DNA from: CAVSJO01 sp963728445
Lineage (GTDB): Bacteria > Gemmatimonadota > Gemmatimonadetes > Longimicrobiales > RSA9
Direction: 5' to 3'
Length of the DNA stretch: 64,000 bases
Assembly: GCA_963728445.1 (NCBI GenBank)
Contig: CAVSJO010000006.1
Coordinates: 2,086,002 to 2,150,001 of the forward strand
Shown: piece after piece, positions 1 through 7,296 of the stretch
Layout of the letters: each line of letters begins with the position of its first letter
Position numbering within the stretch: the stretch's first letter is position 1
Notes under the pieces: generated by a model
The model's database searches: none
Seen by the model: only the letters and a program-made list of their open reading frames with translations
What the model was told of the DNA's origin: nothing
Translations under genes and position numbers: made by a program

Positions 1-325
1 TCTGCTCCGCACGTAGCTGCGCCGAGCTCTTCAGAGGTTCGCCCTCGCCCCGAATCAGCCACTCGGCATTGAGCCGTGGGAAGGCCGCGAGCACGGCGGC
101 GATGTAGTCGCGGGGCGGCTCCCGGTTGTGGTGGTACTTGCGGACCGCCTCATACGTGTACGCCGTCCCCTCCTCACGGTCCGCAGCGGTCGCGTCCACA
201 AGCCGCCCATGAAATTCGCTCAGCTTCGAGAGCCCCGCGATTTCCGTCCGTATGTACTCCAAGCGCTGATTTACAGGCTGCGGCGGGGGTGCTCGACGGC
301 TCGTTTCAGGCCCTCGTCTGGACAT
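1..325 (-). CDS. Phage repressor-like HTH protein, 3' end cut by window edge
   Basis: An open minus-strand frame starts with ATG at 325 and runs off the left edge with about 108 residues visible. The part around YEAVRKYHHNREPPRDYI, followed by FPRLNAEWLIRGEGEP, has the pattern of XRE/CI-like repressors, in which a helix-turn-helix is followed by an NxEWLLxGEG-type segment. It is transcribed away from the plus-strand operon that begins at 427, which is the usual arrangement of a lysogeny or satellite switch. The C-terminal half, which might hold an oligomerisation or peptidase domain, is outside the window. A TTG four codons before the ATG region is another possible start. Confidence 0.6.
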   Translation of the reverse strand, partial: MSRRGPETSRRAPPPQPVNQRLEYIRTEIAGLSKLSEFHGRLVDATAADREEGTAYTYEAVRKYHHNREPPRDYIAAVLAAFPRLNAEWLIRGEGEPLKSSAQLRAEQ

Positions 326-396
326 ATGGACCAACTCCGTGCAAGTGGTTGACTTCGAGAGGTCTTCTGTGGCACCATATATACACCGACACCACA

Positions 397-410
397 AGTG
401 TACGGACACT
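397..410. promoter_or_regulatory. Candidate operator palindrome in divergent control region
   Basis: AGTGT-ACGG-ACACT is an inverted repeat with 5-bp arms, 17 bases before the ATG at 427 and within the 101-bp gap between the divergent repressor and the operon. A TTGACT box lies at 349-354 and an AT-rich TATATA at 378-383, but their spacing is too long for a standard promoter. Position suggests a binding site for the repressor or the ribbon-helix-helix protein. Confidence 0.35.
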
Positions 411-426
411 CTGCGAGGAAATCAAG

Positions 427-591
427 ATGCCCAAGGACACGACGATCCAAGTGAGGGCACCGCGGCCCCAGAAGGAGCGATTCCGACGCTGCGCGGAAAT
501 CGAGCGGCTGTCCCTGAGCGAGTGGCTCCGGCGGCTGGCGATCGTGCGCGCCGCCGAATTGCTGCCCGACGCGAGCGATGACGCTCGCTGA
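427..591 (+). CDS. Small ribbon-helix-helix type protein
   Basis: This 54-residue protein is basic in its first half and has a pattern of one beta strand (TTIQVRAPR) followed by two helices (EKERFRRCAEIERLSLSEW-like and WLRRLAIVRAAEL), as in Arc/MetJ-type or mobilisation-type ribbon-helix-helix DNA-binding proteins. The start is the ATG at 427, with GAGGA upstream; the longer upstream open frame has no such site. It is the first gene of the operon and overlaps the next gene by 14 bases, so it is probably an early regulator of the element. Assignment is by secondary-structure pattern only. Confidence 0.55.
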   Translation: MPKDTTIQVRAPRPQKERFRRCAEIERLSLSEWLRRLAIVRAAELLPDASDDAR

Positions 592-898
592 CCGCCTCCG
601 GGCGATGCCGCCTGGCAGTCTCGTCCCGGCCGAGTGGGTCGCGGCCGCGCTCGAGTCTGAGGCTGCGGCGGCGCCGGATCCGGCCGAGGACCTACTCTCG
701 CAGACTGGGGCGGCGGCTTGGAGCGGCTACAGCACGCGGCAGCTCCGCGCCCTCACTCGCTCGGGTGAGCTGCCCGACCACGGGCGGCGGAATGCGCCGC
801 GGTATCGCCGGGGCGACCTGCCGAGGAAGTCGGGCGGCTCAGGCGCAGGAGAATACGATCCGGCTGCGGATGCCGCCCGGCTCTTGGAGGCGTCATGA
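578..898 (+). CDS. Excisionase-like helix-turn-helix protein
   Basis: The product is 106 residues long. Residues about 48-85 (SGYSTRQLRALTRSGELP, then an arginine-rich turn and PRYRRGDLP) follow the pattern of MerR/Xis-type winged helices, where a short HTH is followed by a basic wing that recognises DNA. The first 40 residues are alanine/proline-rich and uninformative. Between repressor and primase genes, an AlpA/Xis-like role in excision or activation is reasonable. It overlaps the upstream gene by 14 bases and shares an ATGA overlap with the primase gene, so translation is probably coupled. Confidence 0.5.
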   Translation: MTLADRLRAMPPGSLVPAEWVAAALESEAAAAPDPAEDLLSQTGAAAWSGYSTRQLRALTRSGELPDHGRRNAPRYRRGDLPRKSGGSGAGEYDPAADAARLLEAS

Positions 899-2871
899 AC
901 GCCGCGAATCCCGTCGATGGCGTGCTCGCCCGCCTCAAGGGAGTGAAGCGCAGCGGCTCAGGATGGACGGGCCGTTGTCCGGCTCATGAAGACGGCGACC
1001 CGTCGCTCTCCATCGGGACGGGCGCGGATGCCCGCGTGCTCCTCAACTGCCACCGGGGCTGCTCGCCCGAGAGCATCGTGGCGGCCATGGGGCTTGAGCT
1101 GCGCGACCTCTTCCCCGAGTCCGACCGACGTCCCGGGCCGAATGGCGCCGACCTGGTGTGCGCGTATGACTATCGCGACGCGAATGGCCGACTGCTCTTC
1201 CAGGTGGTCCGCTACTTCCCGAAGACCTTCCGCCAGCGGCGGCCGGATGGCATCGGCGGCTGGGCGTGGAGCGTGGCCGACATCGAGCGGGTGCTTTACC
1301 GCCTGCCGGACGTCACGCGGGCCGTAGCGGACGGGGCGACGGTCTACGTGACCGAAGGGGAGAAGGATGCGGACCGGCTCGCCTCGGTTGGCCTGGCCGC
1401 GACGTGCAACGCGGGCGGCGCCGGGAAATGGGAGCCGCAGTTCACGGCCGCTCTTGCCGGCGCCTCCGTCGCCATCCTGCCGGACAATGACGAGCCGGGG
1501 CGGGAACATGCCGCAGCGGTTGCCGCGCGGCTGGCCGCTGCCGGCTGCGAGGTGCGGGTGGTCGAGCTGCCGGGCCTGCCGGCGAAGGGCGACGTCTCCG
1601 ATTGGCTCGACGCGGGCGGGGCCGTAGACGAGCTCCGCCAGCTCGTTCAGAAGGCGCCGGTATGGCAGGACCCGGACGCGCTCCCGCGCGCCGTCCCGAT
1701 CGGGGAGCTCCCGCCCGAGCCGCCCGTGAAGTGGCTCGCCCGGGGCGCGCTCCCGCGCGACATCGTCCTCATCAGCAGCGACGGCGGCGTCGGGAAGACG
1801 ACCGTAGCCCTCGCCATAGCGGGGCACTCGGCAACCGGGACGGCGCTGCACGACTGGCCCGCGTTCGCTGCGGACAACAGCGGCCCGGTCCTGTTCGTGA
1901 GCGAAGAGGACTCGGGCGCCATGCTTCGCAACCGCCTCGAGGCTCTGGCCCGGGGCCACGGATGGAACGTGCAACAGGTGGTCTCGCGCGTCCACGTCAT
2001 CGCGCTCGCAGGCGCCTCGCTCGACTCTGAGGAGTGGCGCGAGCACATCCGCTCGGAGGTCGCCCGGATCGGGGCCGTGGCGGTCATCTTCGACCCGTAC
2101 ACCGAGCTCACGAGCGCGAAGGAGAACAGCAACGACGAGGCGAAGCCCGTCATCAAGTTCTGGCGCCGCCTATGCTCCGAGTTCGGCGTCGCCGTCATCG
2201 TGCTGCACCACTCCGGGAAGGCCGGCCAGGACAAGCGCAAGCAGGACCGCGCGCTGCGTGGAGCGTCGGCCCTCTTCGGCGCCGCCCGCGCTGTCTACTA
2301 CCTCGAGGAGAACGAGCTCGGCGTCGCAGTGGAGTGCCTGAAGTTCAACCGCGCCGCGAAGCCCGCGCCCTTCGTGCTCGCACGGGAAGTCGAATCCGAC
2401 CCCGACAACCCCGGGACCTGGCTCACTGCCAGCCTGCGCTACGTGACCTCCCGGCAGGCGGAGGACGACGCCGCCACGGCCTTCGTTCGCCGCAACCTCG
2501 AAGAACACGGGCAGCTCAACACCACCCAGGTGAAGGAGCTGGCGAAGGGCTCCGGGATCTCCGCCCTGGACATCTCGGCGGCCATCTCGAGGATGGAAAC
2601 GCTGCGCGAAATCGCGTTCGAGCGGGGCGAACACAACTCGAAAAACTGGTACCTCACGGTGGTTGCCGAAAAATCTGGGCAACCACGGCAACCACTGGTT
2701 GCCAGCTTGCCGAGTGGTTGCCCGGCAAGCGCGAAAGGCCCGTCTGTGGTTGCCCCTACTGTAAGGGAGGGCAACCAGGCAGACGAGCGGGCAAGCAGGC
2801 AGGCAAGCAGGCAGGCAAGCAGTCAGACGCACCCCACGGACGAGCTCGGGAAGGGGGAAGCGGCCGCATGA
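895..2871 (+). CDS. Primase-helicase replication protein (zinc ribbon, Toprim, RecA-like ATPase)
   Basis: The 658-residue protein combines a CHC2-like zinc ribbon (C28, H31, C52, C56), a Toprim-type primase region beginning about residue 150 (VTEGEKDADRL, later LPDNDEPG), and a RepA/AAA_25-like ATPase with Walker A GGVGKTT near residue 297, a Walker B-like VAVIFDPYTEL near 395 and LHHSGK near 436. This layout is typical of replication proteins of phages, plasmids and satellites that prime and unwind their own origin. Residues after about 590 are low-complexity (RQAS repeats), and the DNA there carries the iteron-like cluster. It starts within the ATGA overlap with the gene before it and ends in the same way with the next gene. 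Confidence 0.85.
   Translation: MNAANPVDGVLARLKGVKRSGSGWTGRCPAHEDGDPSLSIGTGADARVLLNCHRGCSPESIVAAMGLELRDLFPESDRRPGPNGADLVCAYDYRDANGRLLFQVVRYFPKTFRQRRPDGIGGWAWSVADIERVLYRLPDVTRAVADGATVYVTEGEKDADRLASVGLAATCNAGGAGKWEPQFTAALAGASVAILPDNDEPGREHAAAVAARLAAAGCEVRVVELPGLPAKGDVSDWLDAGGAVDELRQLVQKAPVWQDPDALPRAVPIGELPPEPPVKWLARGALPRDIVLISSDGGVGKTTVALAIAGHSATGTALHDWPAFAADNSGPVLFVSEEDSGAMLRNRLEALARGHGWNVQQVVSRVHVIALAGASLDSEEWREHIRSEVARIGAVAVIFDPYTELTSAKENSNDEAKPVIKFWRRLCSEFGVAVIVLHHSGKAGQDKRKQDRALRGASALFGAARAVYYLEENELGVAVECLKFNRAAKPAPFVLAREVESDPDNPGTWLTASLRYVTSRQAEDDAATAFVRRNLEEHGQLNTTQVKELAKGSGISALDISAAISRMETLREIAFERGEHNSKNWYLTVVAEKSGQPRQPLVASLPSGCPASAKGPSVVAPTVREGNQADERASRQASRQASSQTHPTDELGKGEAAA
2660..2777. 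repeat. Seven exact 8-bp sites, candidate replication iterons
   Basis: TGGTTGCC or its complement GGCAACCA occurs exactly seven times, at 2660-2667, 2678-2685, 2687-2694, 2696-2703, 2715-2722, 2747-2754 and 2770-2777, in both orientations. The cluster lies inside the weakly constrained 3' end of the primase-helicase gene. Origins of phages and satellite islands often sit within or just after the replication gene and bind its product through such iterons. Function is inferred from position and density. Confidence 0.6.
2791..2824 (+). repeat. 12-bp tandem repeat
   Basis: GCAAGCAGGCAG is repeated at 2791 and 2803, with a third copy that diverges after its first eight bases at 2815. It encodes RQAS units at the tail of the primase-helicase. 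It directly follows the 8-bp site cluster and may belong to the same origin-like region, or may simply reflect slippage. Confidence 0.6.
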
Positions 2872-3134
2872 GCAGCGAGGAGCGAATCGCCAGGGGTGAC
2901 CGGCTCTGCCGGCGGCTGACCGAGGACGTCGGACGTATCGCGCCGCCCGGCATCGGCCAGTGGGATGGAGCGTGGCGGATTGTCGGGGAGGTGTCCGCAT
3001 CGTTCCTGGCCGAGCTGACGGCATGGGAAGCCACGGGCGAGCCACACCTCATCCCACGTCTTCGCGAGCTGTACGACGGCGTGGTCGAAGCATGGAGAAC
3101 GGCGGCCGAGGACTACTCGAAGCTTGCGGCCTGA
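2868..3134 (+). CDS. Hypothetical protein, 88 aa
   Basis: The ATG overlaps the primase-helicase stop by four bases, which supports coupled translation. The product is mostly helical, with arginine and glutamate near the N-terminus (SSEERIARGDRLCRRLTEDV) and tryptophan-bearing helices later (WDGAWRIVGEV, LTAWEATGEP, VVEAWRTAAEDYSKLAA). I do not recognise a family. It lies in the replication block of the element and has no signal peptide or membrane segment. Confidence 0.6.
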   Translation: MSSEERIARGDRLCRRLTEDVGRIAPPGIGQWDGAWRIVGEVSASFLAELTAWEATGEPHLIPRLRELYDGVVEAWRTAAEDYSKLAA

Positions 3135-3157
3135 GCTCACTGACAACGGAGGGGAAG

Positions 3158-3451
3158 ATGCCGAAGCCAATCGACGCCACTGTCGCCACGACGCCGCTGC
3201 GGGCGAACGAAGAGCTCCGCGTCACGCTCTCGGCCTTTCGGGGGCAGCAGTACCTCCACGCCAGAAAGTACTACCGCGACGGCGACGTGTGGAAGCCGGG
3301 CCGGGGGCTCGCGCTCCGCGTCGACCTGCTCCCGTGGCTGCTCGCTGCGCTGCGGACGGCAGAGGCGGTCGCGTTGTCGGAGGGGCTGTTGGAGCTCGAG
3401 GACTACAGCGAGCGCGGGTTGAGCACGCCGGCCGAGTTGGAGGCGGCGTGA
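3158..3451 (+). CDS. PC4/YdbC-like single-stranded DNA-binding protein
   Basis: The 97-residue product contains RVTLSAFRGQQYLHARKYYR, then DGDVWKPGRGLALRVDLLPWLLAAL. The order FRGQ, xxRKYY, W(K/R)P, then a basic strand and a closing helix is that of transcriptional coactivator p15 (PC4) domains, which bind single-stranded DNA as dimers; phages and satellites use them near replication. The ATG at 3158 has GGAGGGG just upstream. The stop is shared with the GTG of the next gene in a GTGA overlap. Confidence 0.75.
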   Translation: MPKPIDATVATTPLRANEELRVTLSAFRGQQYLHARKYYRDGDVWKPGRGLALRVDLLPWLLAALRTAEAVALSEGLLELEDYSERGLSTPAELEAA

Positions 3452-3660
3452 GGCCGCTCACCGCACGCCAGGCCGACGTCGGACGGCTCGTGGCCGCAGG
3501 GCTCACGACGCGGCAGATCGCCGACCGGCTCGGCATCTCCGAGTTCACTGTCGCAGCGCACATCCGCGACGCTGCCGCCGCGCTGCCCGGGACCGGCCGA
3601 CCACGCTACCGGGTGCTGCGCCACTTCCTCGAGCGCGACGACGACGGGGACGCGGCATGA
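3448..3660 (+). CDS. LuxR-type helix-turn-helix protein
   Basis: This 70-residue protein is almost only a GerE/LuxR DNA-binding domain: LTARQADVGRLVAAGLTTRQ, then IADRLGISEFTVAAHIRD. It lacks a receiver or ligand domain, so it is a bare regulator, common in small mobile elements. The GTG start at 3448 forms a GTGA overlap with the gene before it, and its end overlaps a tiny open frame in the same manner. The partly similar protein encoded at 4329 suggests a duplicated or related HTH gene further down. Confidence 0.7.
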   Translation: MRPLTARQADVGRLVAAGLTTRQIADRLGISEFTVAAHIRDAAAALPGTGRPRYRVLRHFLERDDDGDAA

Positions 3661-3776
3661 GCACGCGGGGGGGGGACTGGTCGAACTTCCGGGCGTCACG
3701 GGCGGACCGGTCTCGGACTCGAGCTTGTCGAACACGTACCCGGATGAAGAAAAAAACTCCGAGGAGGAGGCCCTGA
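3657..3776 (+). CDS. Possible tiny arginine-rich protein, 39 aa
   Basis: An ATG at 3657 overlaps the upstream stop (ATGA), and its own stop overlaps the ATG of the terminase gene (TGATG), so the frame bridges the two genes exactly. The product is rich in arginine and lysine near its end. A run of nine G residues near 3667-3675 sits inside the frame. It may be real, a coupling leader, or just the gap in which the terminase ribosome site (GAGGAGGAGG) lies. Confidence 0.3.
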   Translation: MSTRGGDWSNFRASRADRSRTRACRTRTRMKKKTPRRRP

Positions 3777-4123
3777 TGCCACGGAAGACCCCACCCGCAC
3801 CCGCCCACCTTCGCCCGTCGACCCGGACATGGTGGCTCCAGGTCCATCGGGATTTCGCGCTCGAGGCGCACCACACGAAGCTGCTGACGCTCGCCGGGGA
3901 AGCCTGGGACCGCTGCGCGGCCGCCCGGAAGATTCTGGACCGCGACGGGCTGACGTTCGCGGACAGATTCGGCCAGCCGAAGCCCCGGCCGGAGGTCGCG
4001 ATCGAGCGCGACAGCCGCGTCGCGTTCGCCCGGATGCTCCGGGAGCTGGGCTTGGACGTCGCGCAGCCTGGCGAGTCCCGGGCGCCGGCCGCGCCGGCCA
4101 ACTCCCACCTCCGGGCGGTCTGA
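3776..4123 (+). CDS. Phage terminase small subunit, P27 family
   Basis: The 115-residue product begins MPRKTPPAPAHLRPSTRTWW and continues with a helix around HTKLLTLAGEAWDRCAAAR and then RKILDRDGLTFADRFGQPKP. This order (proline-rich start, LRPSTRxWW, two helices, DGLxxxDRxGxxKxxP) is characteristic of P27-type small terminases, which recognise packaging sites. The ATG at 3776 follows GAGGAGGAGG; a TTG at 3725 would add 17 residues without a good ribosome site. Satellites such as SaPIs carry their own small subunit to redirect a helper phage's packaging motor; no large subunit is present here. Confidence 0.8.
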   Translation: MPRKTPPAPAHLRPSTRTWWLQVHRDFALEAHHTKLLTLAGEAWDRCAAARKILDRDGLTFADRFGQPKPRPEVAIERDSRVAFARMLRELGLDVAQPGESRAPAAPANSHLRAV

Positions 4124-4329
4124 TGCCGCGCGTCCGCCGGATCGGGCCGGCGCACCGCAGCGGGCCGTCGCTGGCCGACCTGGCGACCTTCACGGACGAC
4201 GAGCTCGTCCAGCTCACGGTTGACGCCCCCGGCGCGACCACGGTGGGCTGGCCGGCGGAGTGGCGTGCATCGCCCGCCTACGGCGTCGAGGCCGAGCGGA
4301 TCCTACGTGAGCGCGGAGTCTGGGGCTAA
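4123..4329 (+). CDS. Hypothetical protein, 68 aa
   Basis: The ATG at 4123 overlaps the terminase stop (TGATG), and its stop overlaps the next ATG. The sequence contains LADLATFTDDELVQLTVDAP and ends AERILRERGVWG. The pattern of a helix after LxDLxxFTDDEL is seen in small phage proteins near terminase genes, but I do not assign a family. No membrane segment or signal peptide is visible. Confidence 0.55.
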   Translation: MPRVRRIGPAHRSGPSLADLATFTDDELVQLTVDAPGATTVGWPAEWRASPAYGVEAERILRERGVWG

Positions 4330-4571
4330 TGCACTCCCCGCTCACGACCCGACAGCGCGAGGTCGGCGACCTCCTGGCCAACGGCCCGCGACCGTGGCGG
4401 ACGTCATTGGGGCGGGGGGATGGCTCCACATTGCGCGACGGCGCAGCGGACCGGTCTGCGGGTCGGATTTTTCCGCGTACAAGTCTGGAAGGGCTCCCTC
4501 GAACCCGTCCGGCGCCGCCCCCAGGACGGCCCGTGAGCCCCGTCCGTCCTCACCCCGACACCCGGCCCTAG
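4329..4571 (+). CDS. Hypothetical protein with truncated LuxR-like start
   Basis: The first 20 residues (MHSPLTTRQREVGDLLANG) resemble the first helices of the LuxR-type protein encoded at 3448 (LTARQADVGRLVAAG). After residue 20 this frame becomes proline- and arginine-rich. Another forward frame reads TVADVIGAGGWLHIARRR directly after the same point, which would be a more natural continuation of an HTH. The gene may therefore be frameshifted near 4385-4395, or the similarity may be limited. It starts in an overlap with the gene before it. Confidence 0.4.
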   Translation: MHSPLTTRQREVGDLLANGPRPWRTSLGRGDGSTLRDGAADRSAGRIFPRTSLEGLPRTRPAPPPGRPVSPVRPHPDTRP

Positions 4572-4575
4572 CTGA

Positions 4576-4965
4576 ATGCCTCGCCGCGCCTCTCCGTGCC
4601 ACCGCGAAGCCGTCGAGGCGGTACTGCGCGACTTCGTGCTCGCGGAGCCCACGCTGTACGGCGCACTCCAGGCGCTGCGCGAAATCGAAAACCTCTTCGA
4701 CTGGCGCGACTCACCACTCGGCCCACCGTTGGCGCATGCCGCCGTGCTGTTGCGAGCGGCCGAGCTGGTGCAGGCAGTCGGTTGCAGCGAGAAGGACGCG
4801 CTGGACCGGGCGGCGATTGAGCTCGGCGTCTCGCCTGACACGACCCGCACTCGCGGCCGCGATTGGCCGAAGCGTTCGCGCCGGTGCTTATCAACCCCGA
4901 CAGGGCAGGAGACCTCCGGTAGCTTGAATCAGCAGGATACAGAGACCACATCGGAGGCGGCATGA
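4576..4965 (+). CDS. Hypothetical protein, 129 aa
   Basis: The product is mainly helical: HREAVEAVLRDFVLAEPTLY, ALQALREIENLFDWRDSPLG, then AAVLLRAAELVQAVGCSEKD and DRAAIELGVSPDTTRTR. The last part resembles an HTH-like segment (DALDRAAIELGVSPDTTR), so DNA binding is possible. The C-terminal 30 residues look disordered. It ends in an ATGA overlap with the capsid gene. I do not recognise a family; a scaffold or packaging-related role would be a guess from position only. Confidence 0.55.
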   Translation: MPRRASPCHREAVEAVLRDFVLAEPTLYGALQALREIENLFDWRDSPLGPPLAHAAVLLRAAELVQAVGCSEKDALDRAAIELGVSPDTTRTRGRDWPKRSRRCLSTPTGQETSGSLNQQDTETTSEAA

Positions 4966-6012
4966 GCACAGCAGAAGCGCAGGTCCGTCGCGTCGTATCG
5001 CTCCGCACCGGGCCGGGCTCGCTGTTCGTCCGTTCGGTCGCCGCGCTGGCGATCGGGGGCGGCCGAAACGAGCGAGCCGCCGAGTTCGCCCGGCAACGGT
5101 TCGCCGATACGCCGGCTGTGGCGCAGTGGCTCGAGCGGGCCGCAGTCGCCGCGAACACCACGGGGAACACGCCCGGGATCCTGGCGCCGGGCACGAGCGA
5201 GTTTCTCGGGACTGGTCCGCGCCCGCTCGATCCTCGGACGCCTGCCCTCCCTGCGCCGGGTGCCGTTCCATGTTGGCGCGGCGCTCGCGACGGGCGGCTC
5301 CGCGTTCGCCTGGACGACGAACGGCGCCGCTGCGGCTCCGGTCGGTCACCTCGCGTGGAACCTCGCCTCTCTGCCCGCGATGACAGCGAGCGGCATCGTG
5401 GTCCTGACGATGGAGCTCCTCCGGGCGGCCGGCCCGGCCGGCGAGGCGGCCATCCGCGAAGAGATGATCGCCGCCATGGTGGAGTTCCTCGACGCCGCCT
5501 TCATCGACCCGACGAACGCCGGCACGTCGGAGGTGGCGCCCGCCGCCATCACGAACGGCGTTGCGGGCACGGCGGCGAGCGGCACGACGGCTGCGGCGGC
5601 CCGTGCCGACTTGGCGGCGTTGCTCGGCGGCTTTGCGGGGGCCGGGTACCGACTCTCGGAGTCGGCCCTCATCATGGCGGACTCGGTCTTCGTCACGCTC
5701 GCGCTGCTGCTCGGCGACTCATTCTTCGCCGTGCTCGATCGCGCGGGGCTCTCGCTCGTGCTCTCGCCGGCTGCGGACGACAACATCGTGGTGGCCCACA
5801 TGCCGTCGATCCTCTACGCCGACGATGGAAACATGACGCTCGACGTCGCGCGGCACGCGTCGCTCAAGATGGACGACGCCCCGGACGGCACGCCGGGTTC
5901 GCTCGTGAGCCTCTGGCAGGCGAACGCAGTCGCGATGAAGGCGCACCGCACGATCAACTGGTCCGCTCGGTCCGGCGCCGTAGACCGGATCACCGGCGTG
6001 GCGTACGCCTGA
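4962..6012 (+). CDS. HK97-like major capsid protein, apparent frameshift
   Basis: Two frames together make one capsid-like protein of about 350 residues. The first (4962 to about 5215) has an N-terminal segment ending GTSEFLG. A one-base change near 5210-5220 joins it to the second frame, reading VRARSILGRLPSLRRVPFHV, then a glycine-rich stretch, LPAMTASGIVVLTMELL, IREEMIAAMVEFLDAAFIDP and ending NWSARSGAVDRITGVAYA. Proline-bracketed (P)LRRVPF followed by strands, a long helix before AFIDP, and a C-terminal aromatic INW...GAV segment fit HK97-fold capsids. An ATG at 5260 lies within the second frame but would remove essential parts. No separate protease domain is seen. Confidence 0.7.
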
Positions 6013-6179
6013 TGCGAGATGACTGGGAGCGCGCGGTAGAGGCCGCTGGACAGTGGGCGCCGGAGGGCTCCCGCTACGACTGGCAGGGCGAGCCCGACGA
6101 GGCCGAGCGGCGCGGGATCGCGCTGATCCGCCGGGCGCGGCTCCGGCTGCGGCGCCTGAGGGAGCGGTTCGATGCCTGA
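6012..6179 (+). CDS. Hypothetical protein, 55 aa
   Basis: The ATG overlaps the capsid stop (TGATG), and the frame runs 8 bases into the next gene. The product is a short, strongly charged helical protein (DDWERAVEAAGQWAPEGSRY, then GIALIRRARLRLRRLRERF). Small charged proteins downstream of capsid genes are often head-completion or unknown factors, but no family is recognised. Confidence 0.5.
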   Translation: MRDDWERAVEAAGQWAPEGSRYDWQGEPDEAERRGIALIRRARLRLRRLRERFDA

Positions 6180-6492
6180 GCCCGCCTCCATCTGGGCCGA
6201 TGCCGCCGCACAGGCGGTCCAGCGCGGCGAGCTGGCACTCGCGCGGCTTCAGCTCGACCAGGCGCTCGAGATCGCGCCGGAGGGCGAGCGGGCGGCGCTC
6301 ATCGAGAAGGTGGAACGGGCGGCCGACGCGGCGTTGCAGGCTCGCGACTGGACTCGCGTCGCGTCGCTGGCCGACGTCGTCGAGGCGGTGAACCGCAACT
6401 TCGATGTCGTCTTCGAGGACCTGGACGAAGCAGACGTGCAGCTTGGCGAGCTGCGCGAGCGGCTTGACGCCCTCGAGGCTTCCCCGCGTTAA
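6172..6492 (+). CDS. Hypothetical helical protein, 106 aa
   Basis: The product is helical throughout, with a TPR-like start (AAQAVQRGELALARLQLDQA, LEIAPEGERAALIEKVERAA) and an acidic coiled-coil-like end (NRNFDVVFEDLDEADVQLGE then LRERLDALEAS). It overlaps the previous gene by 8 bases. It lies at the end of the recognisable phage operon. No enzymatic motif or membrane segment is visible, so the role is unknown. Confidence 0.5.
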   Translation: MPEPASIWADAAAQAVQRGELALARLQLDQALEIAPEGERAALIEKVERAADAALQARDWTRVASLADVVEAVNRNFDVVFEDLDEADVQLGELRERLDALEASPR

Positions 6493-6541
6493 TGCCATCC
6501 GAGCTACCCACCACGCGTTGACGCTCGCCAGCCCCGGCGCC

Positions 6542-6664
6542 ATGAGCGTGGACGACGTCTCGGCTTCGGAGGTCGCGGACGCCTACAGAATCGGCTTCCT
6601 GCTCGGGCCGAGCCGTACATCCCCCGGACCGTCCGGATCTATCCTACGGGCAACGCAAGCCTGA
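6542..6664 (+). CDS. Possible short protein, 40 aa
   Basis: An ATG at 6542 opens a 40-residue frame (MSVDDVSASEVADAYRIGFL, then GPSR and a proline/serine-rich tail). The first 20 residues look protein-like; the rest may mark the broken end of a longer phage gene. Its 3' end overlaps the convergent gene on the other strand by 26 bases. It is the last forward frame before the phage operon stops. Confidence 0.3.
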   Translation: MSVDDVSASEVADAYRIGFLLGPSRTSPGPSGSILRATQA

Positions 6665-7202
6665 TCGCACCTCCGTACATTCCGCCGTCGACCTCTTCGG
6701 CAACAGCCTGCCCGCGCAAGTGAGCCTTGCCGAGAAAGACCCACCAGTAGAAGCCCGTCAGATCGAATCGAGCCCCGGCGCCTGAAATCGGGAAGGTAAG
6801 GCCGCCGCCGAAGCCGAACAGGCCGCCGTTGCGCGTCACATCCGGACCTCGAACCGGTGAGCTCAGGTGCACGTAGGACGCCCTCGGCTCTAGCAGCAGG
6901 CGAGCGGGGGCCGCGGACGGGATCTTGACGCTCACACGAGGCTCAACGAATGCCTGCGTCATCCGCAGCTCCGCGTCGGAGTTCGGGATGCCGAAGGGCA
7001 GGTACGTACCACCGAACGCGATGGACGACTCGGCCGCCGGAACCTCGACCGAGGCCTGGAGGCCCGGGCTCCACTCAGTCCCTTGCAGGCCGCCCGACAG
7101 GTTCGAGAGAAGGCCCGAAGCCGACGCACGCCACTGCGCGGAGGCCGGAGCGGCGATTGTCACGGGGAGGAATGTGAAAGCCAGGACTGCGAGGCACCTC
7201 AT
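6639..7202 (-). CDS. Secreted beta-barrel-like protein, 187 aa
   Basis: The N-terminus MRCLAVLAFTFLPVTIAAPA followed by SAQW is a clear signal peptide. The mature part has alternating hydrophobic and polar strands (ASVEVPAAESSIAFGGTYLP, FVEPRVSVKIPSA, LLLEPRASYVHL, FDLTGFYWWVFLG) and ends with a strand, GGAIRLALPVG, as expected for a small outer-membrane barrel. It faces the phage operon and lies inside the inferred element, so it may be cargo, or host sequence if the element ends earlier. I do not recognise a family. Confidence 0.65.
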   Translation of the reverse strand: MRCLAVLAFTFLPVTIAAPASAQWRASASGLLSNLSGGLQGTEWSPGLQASVEVPAAESSIAFGGTYLPFGIPNSDAELRMTQAFVEPRVSVKIPSAAPARLLLEPRASYVHLSSPVRGPDVTRNGGLFGFGGGLTFPISGAGARFDLTGFYWWVFLGKAHLRGQAVAEEVDGGMYGGAIRLALPVG

Positions 7203-7296
7203 AGAGACCTCCGCCGTTGGGCTGCCGGATCACGCTCGCACGGTCTCTCAGAACATAGGCTGCGATGGCAAGCCGTGCCGGTACATAGTGGCAAGA

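Noticed and set aside
2791..2824. CRISPR-like or direct repeat array
   Set aside because: The units are adjacent 12-mers without spacers and number only two to three; no cas gene is present in the window.
2034..2867. Long upstream extension of the 2868 gene in an alternative frame
   Set aside because: It overlaps the primase-helicase, whose motifs are clear; the extension has no recognisable sequence and the ATG at 2868 has a coupled overlap.
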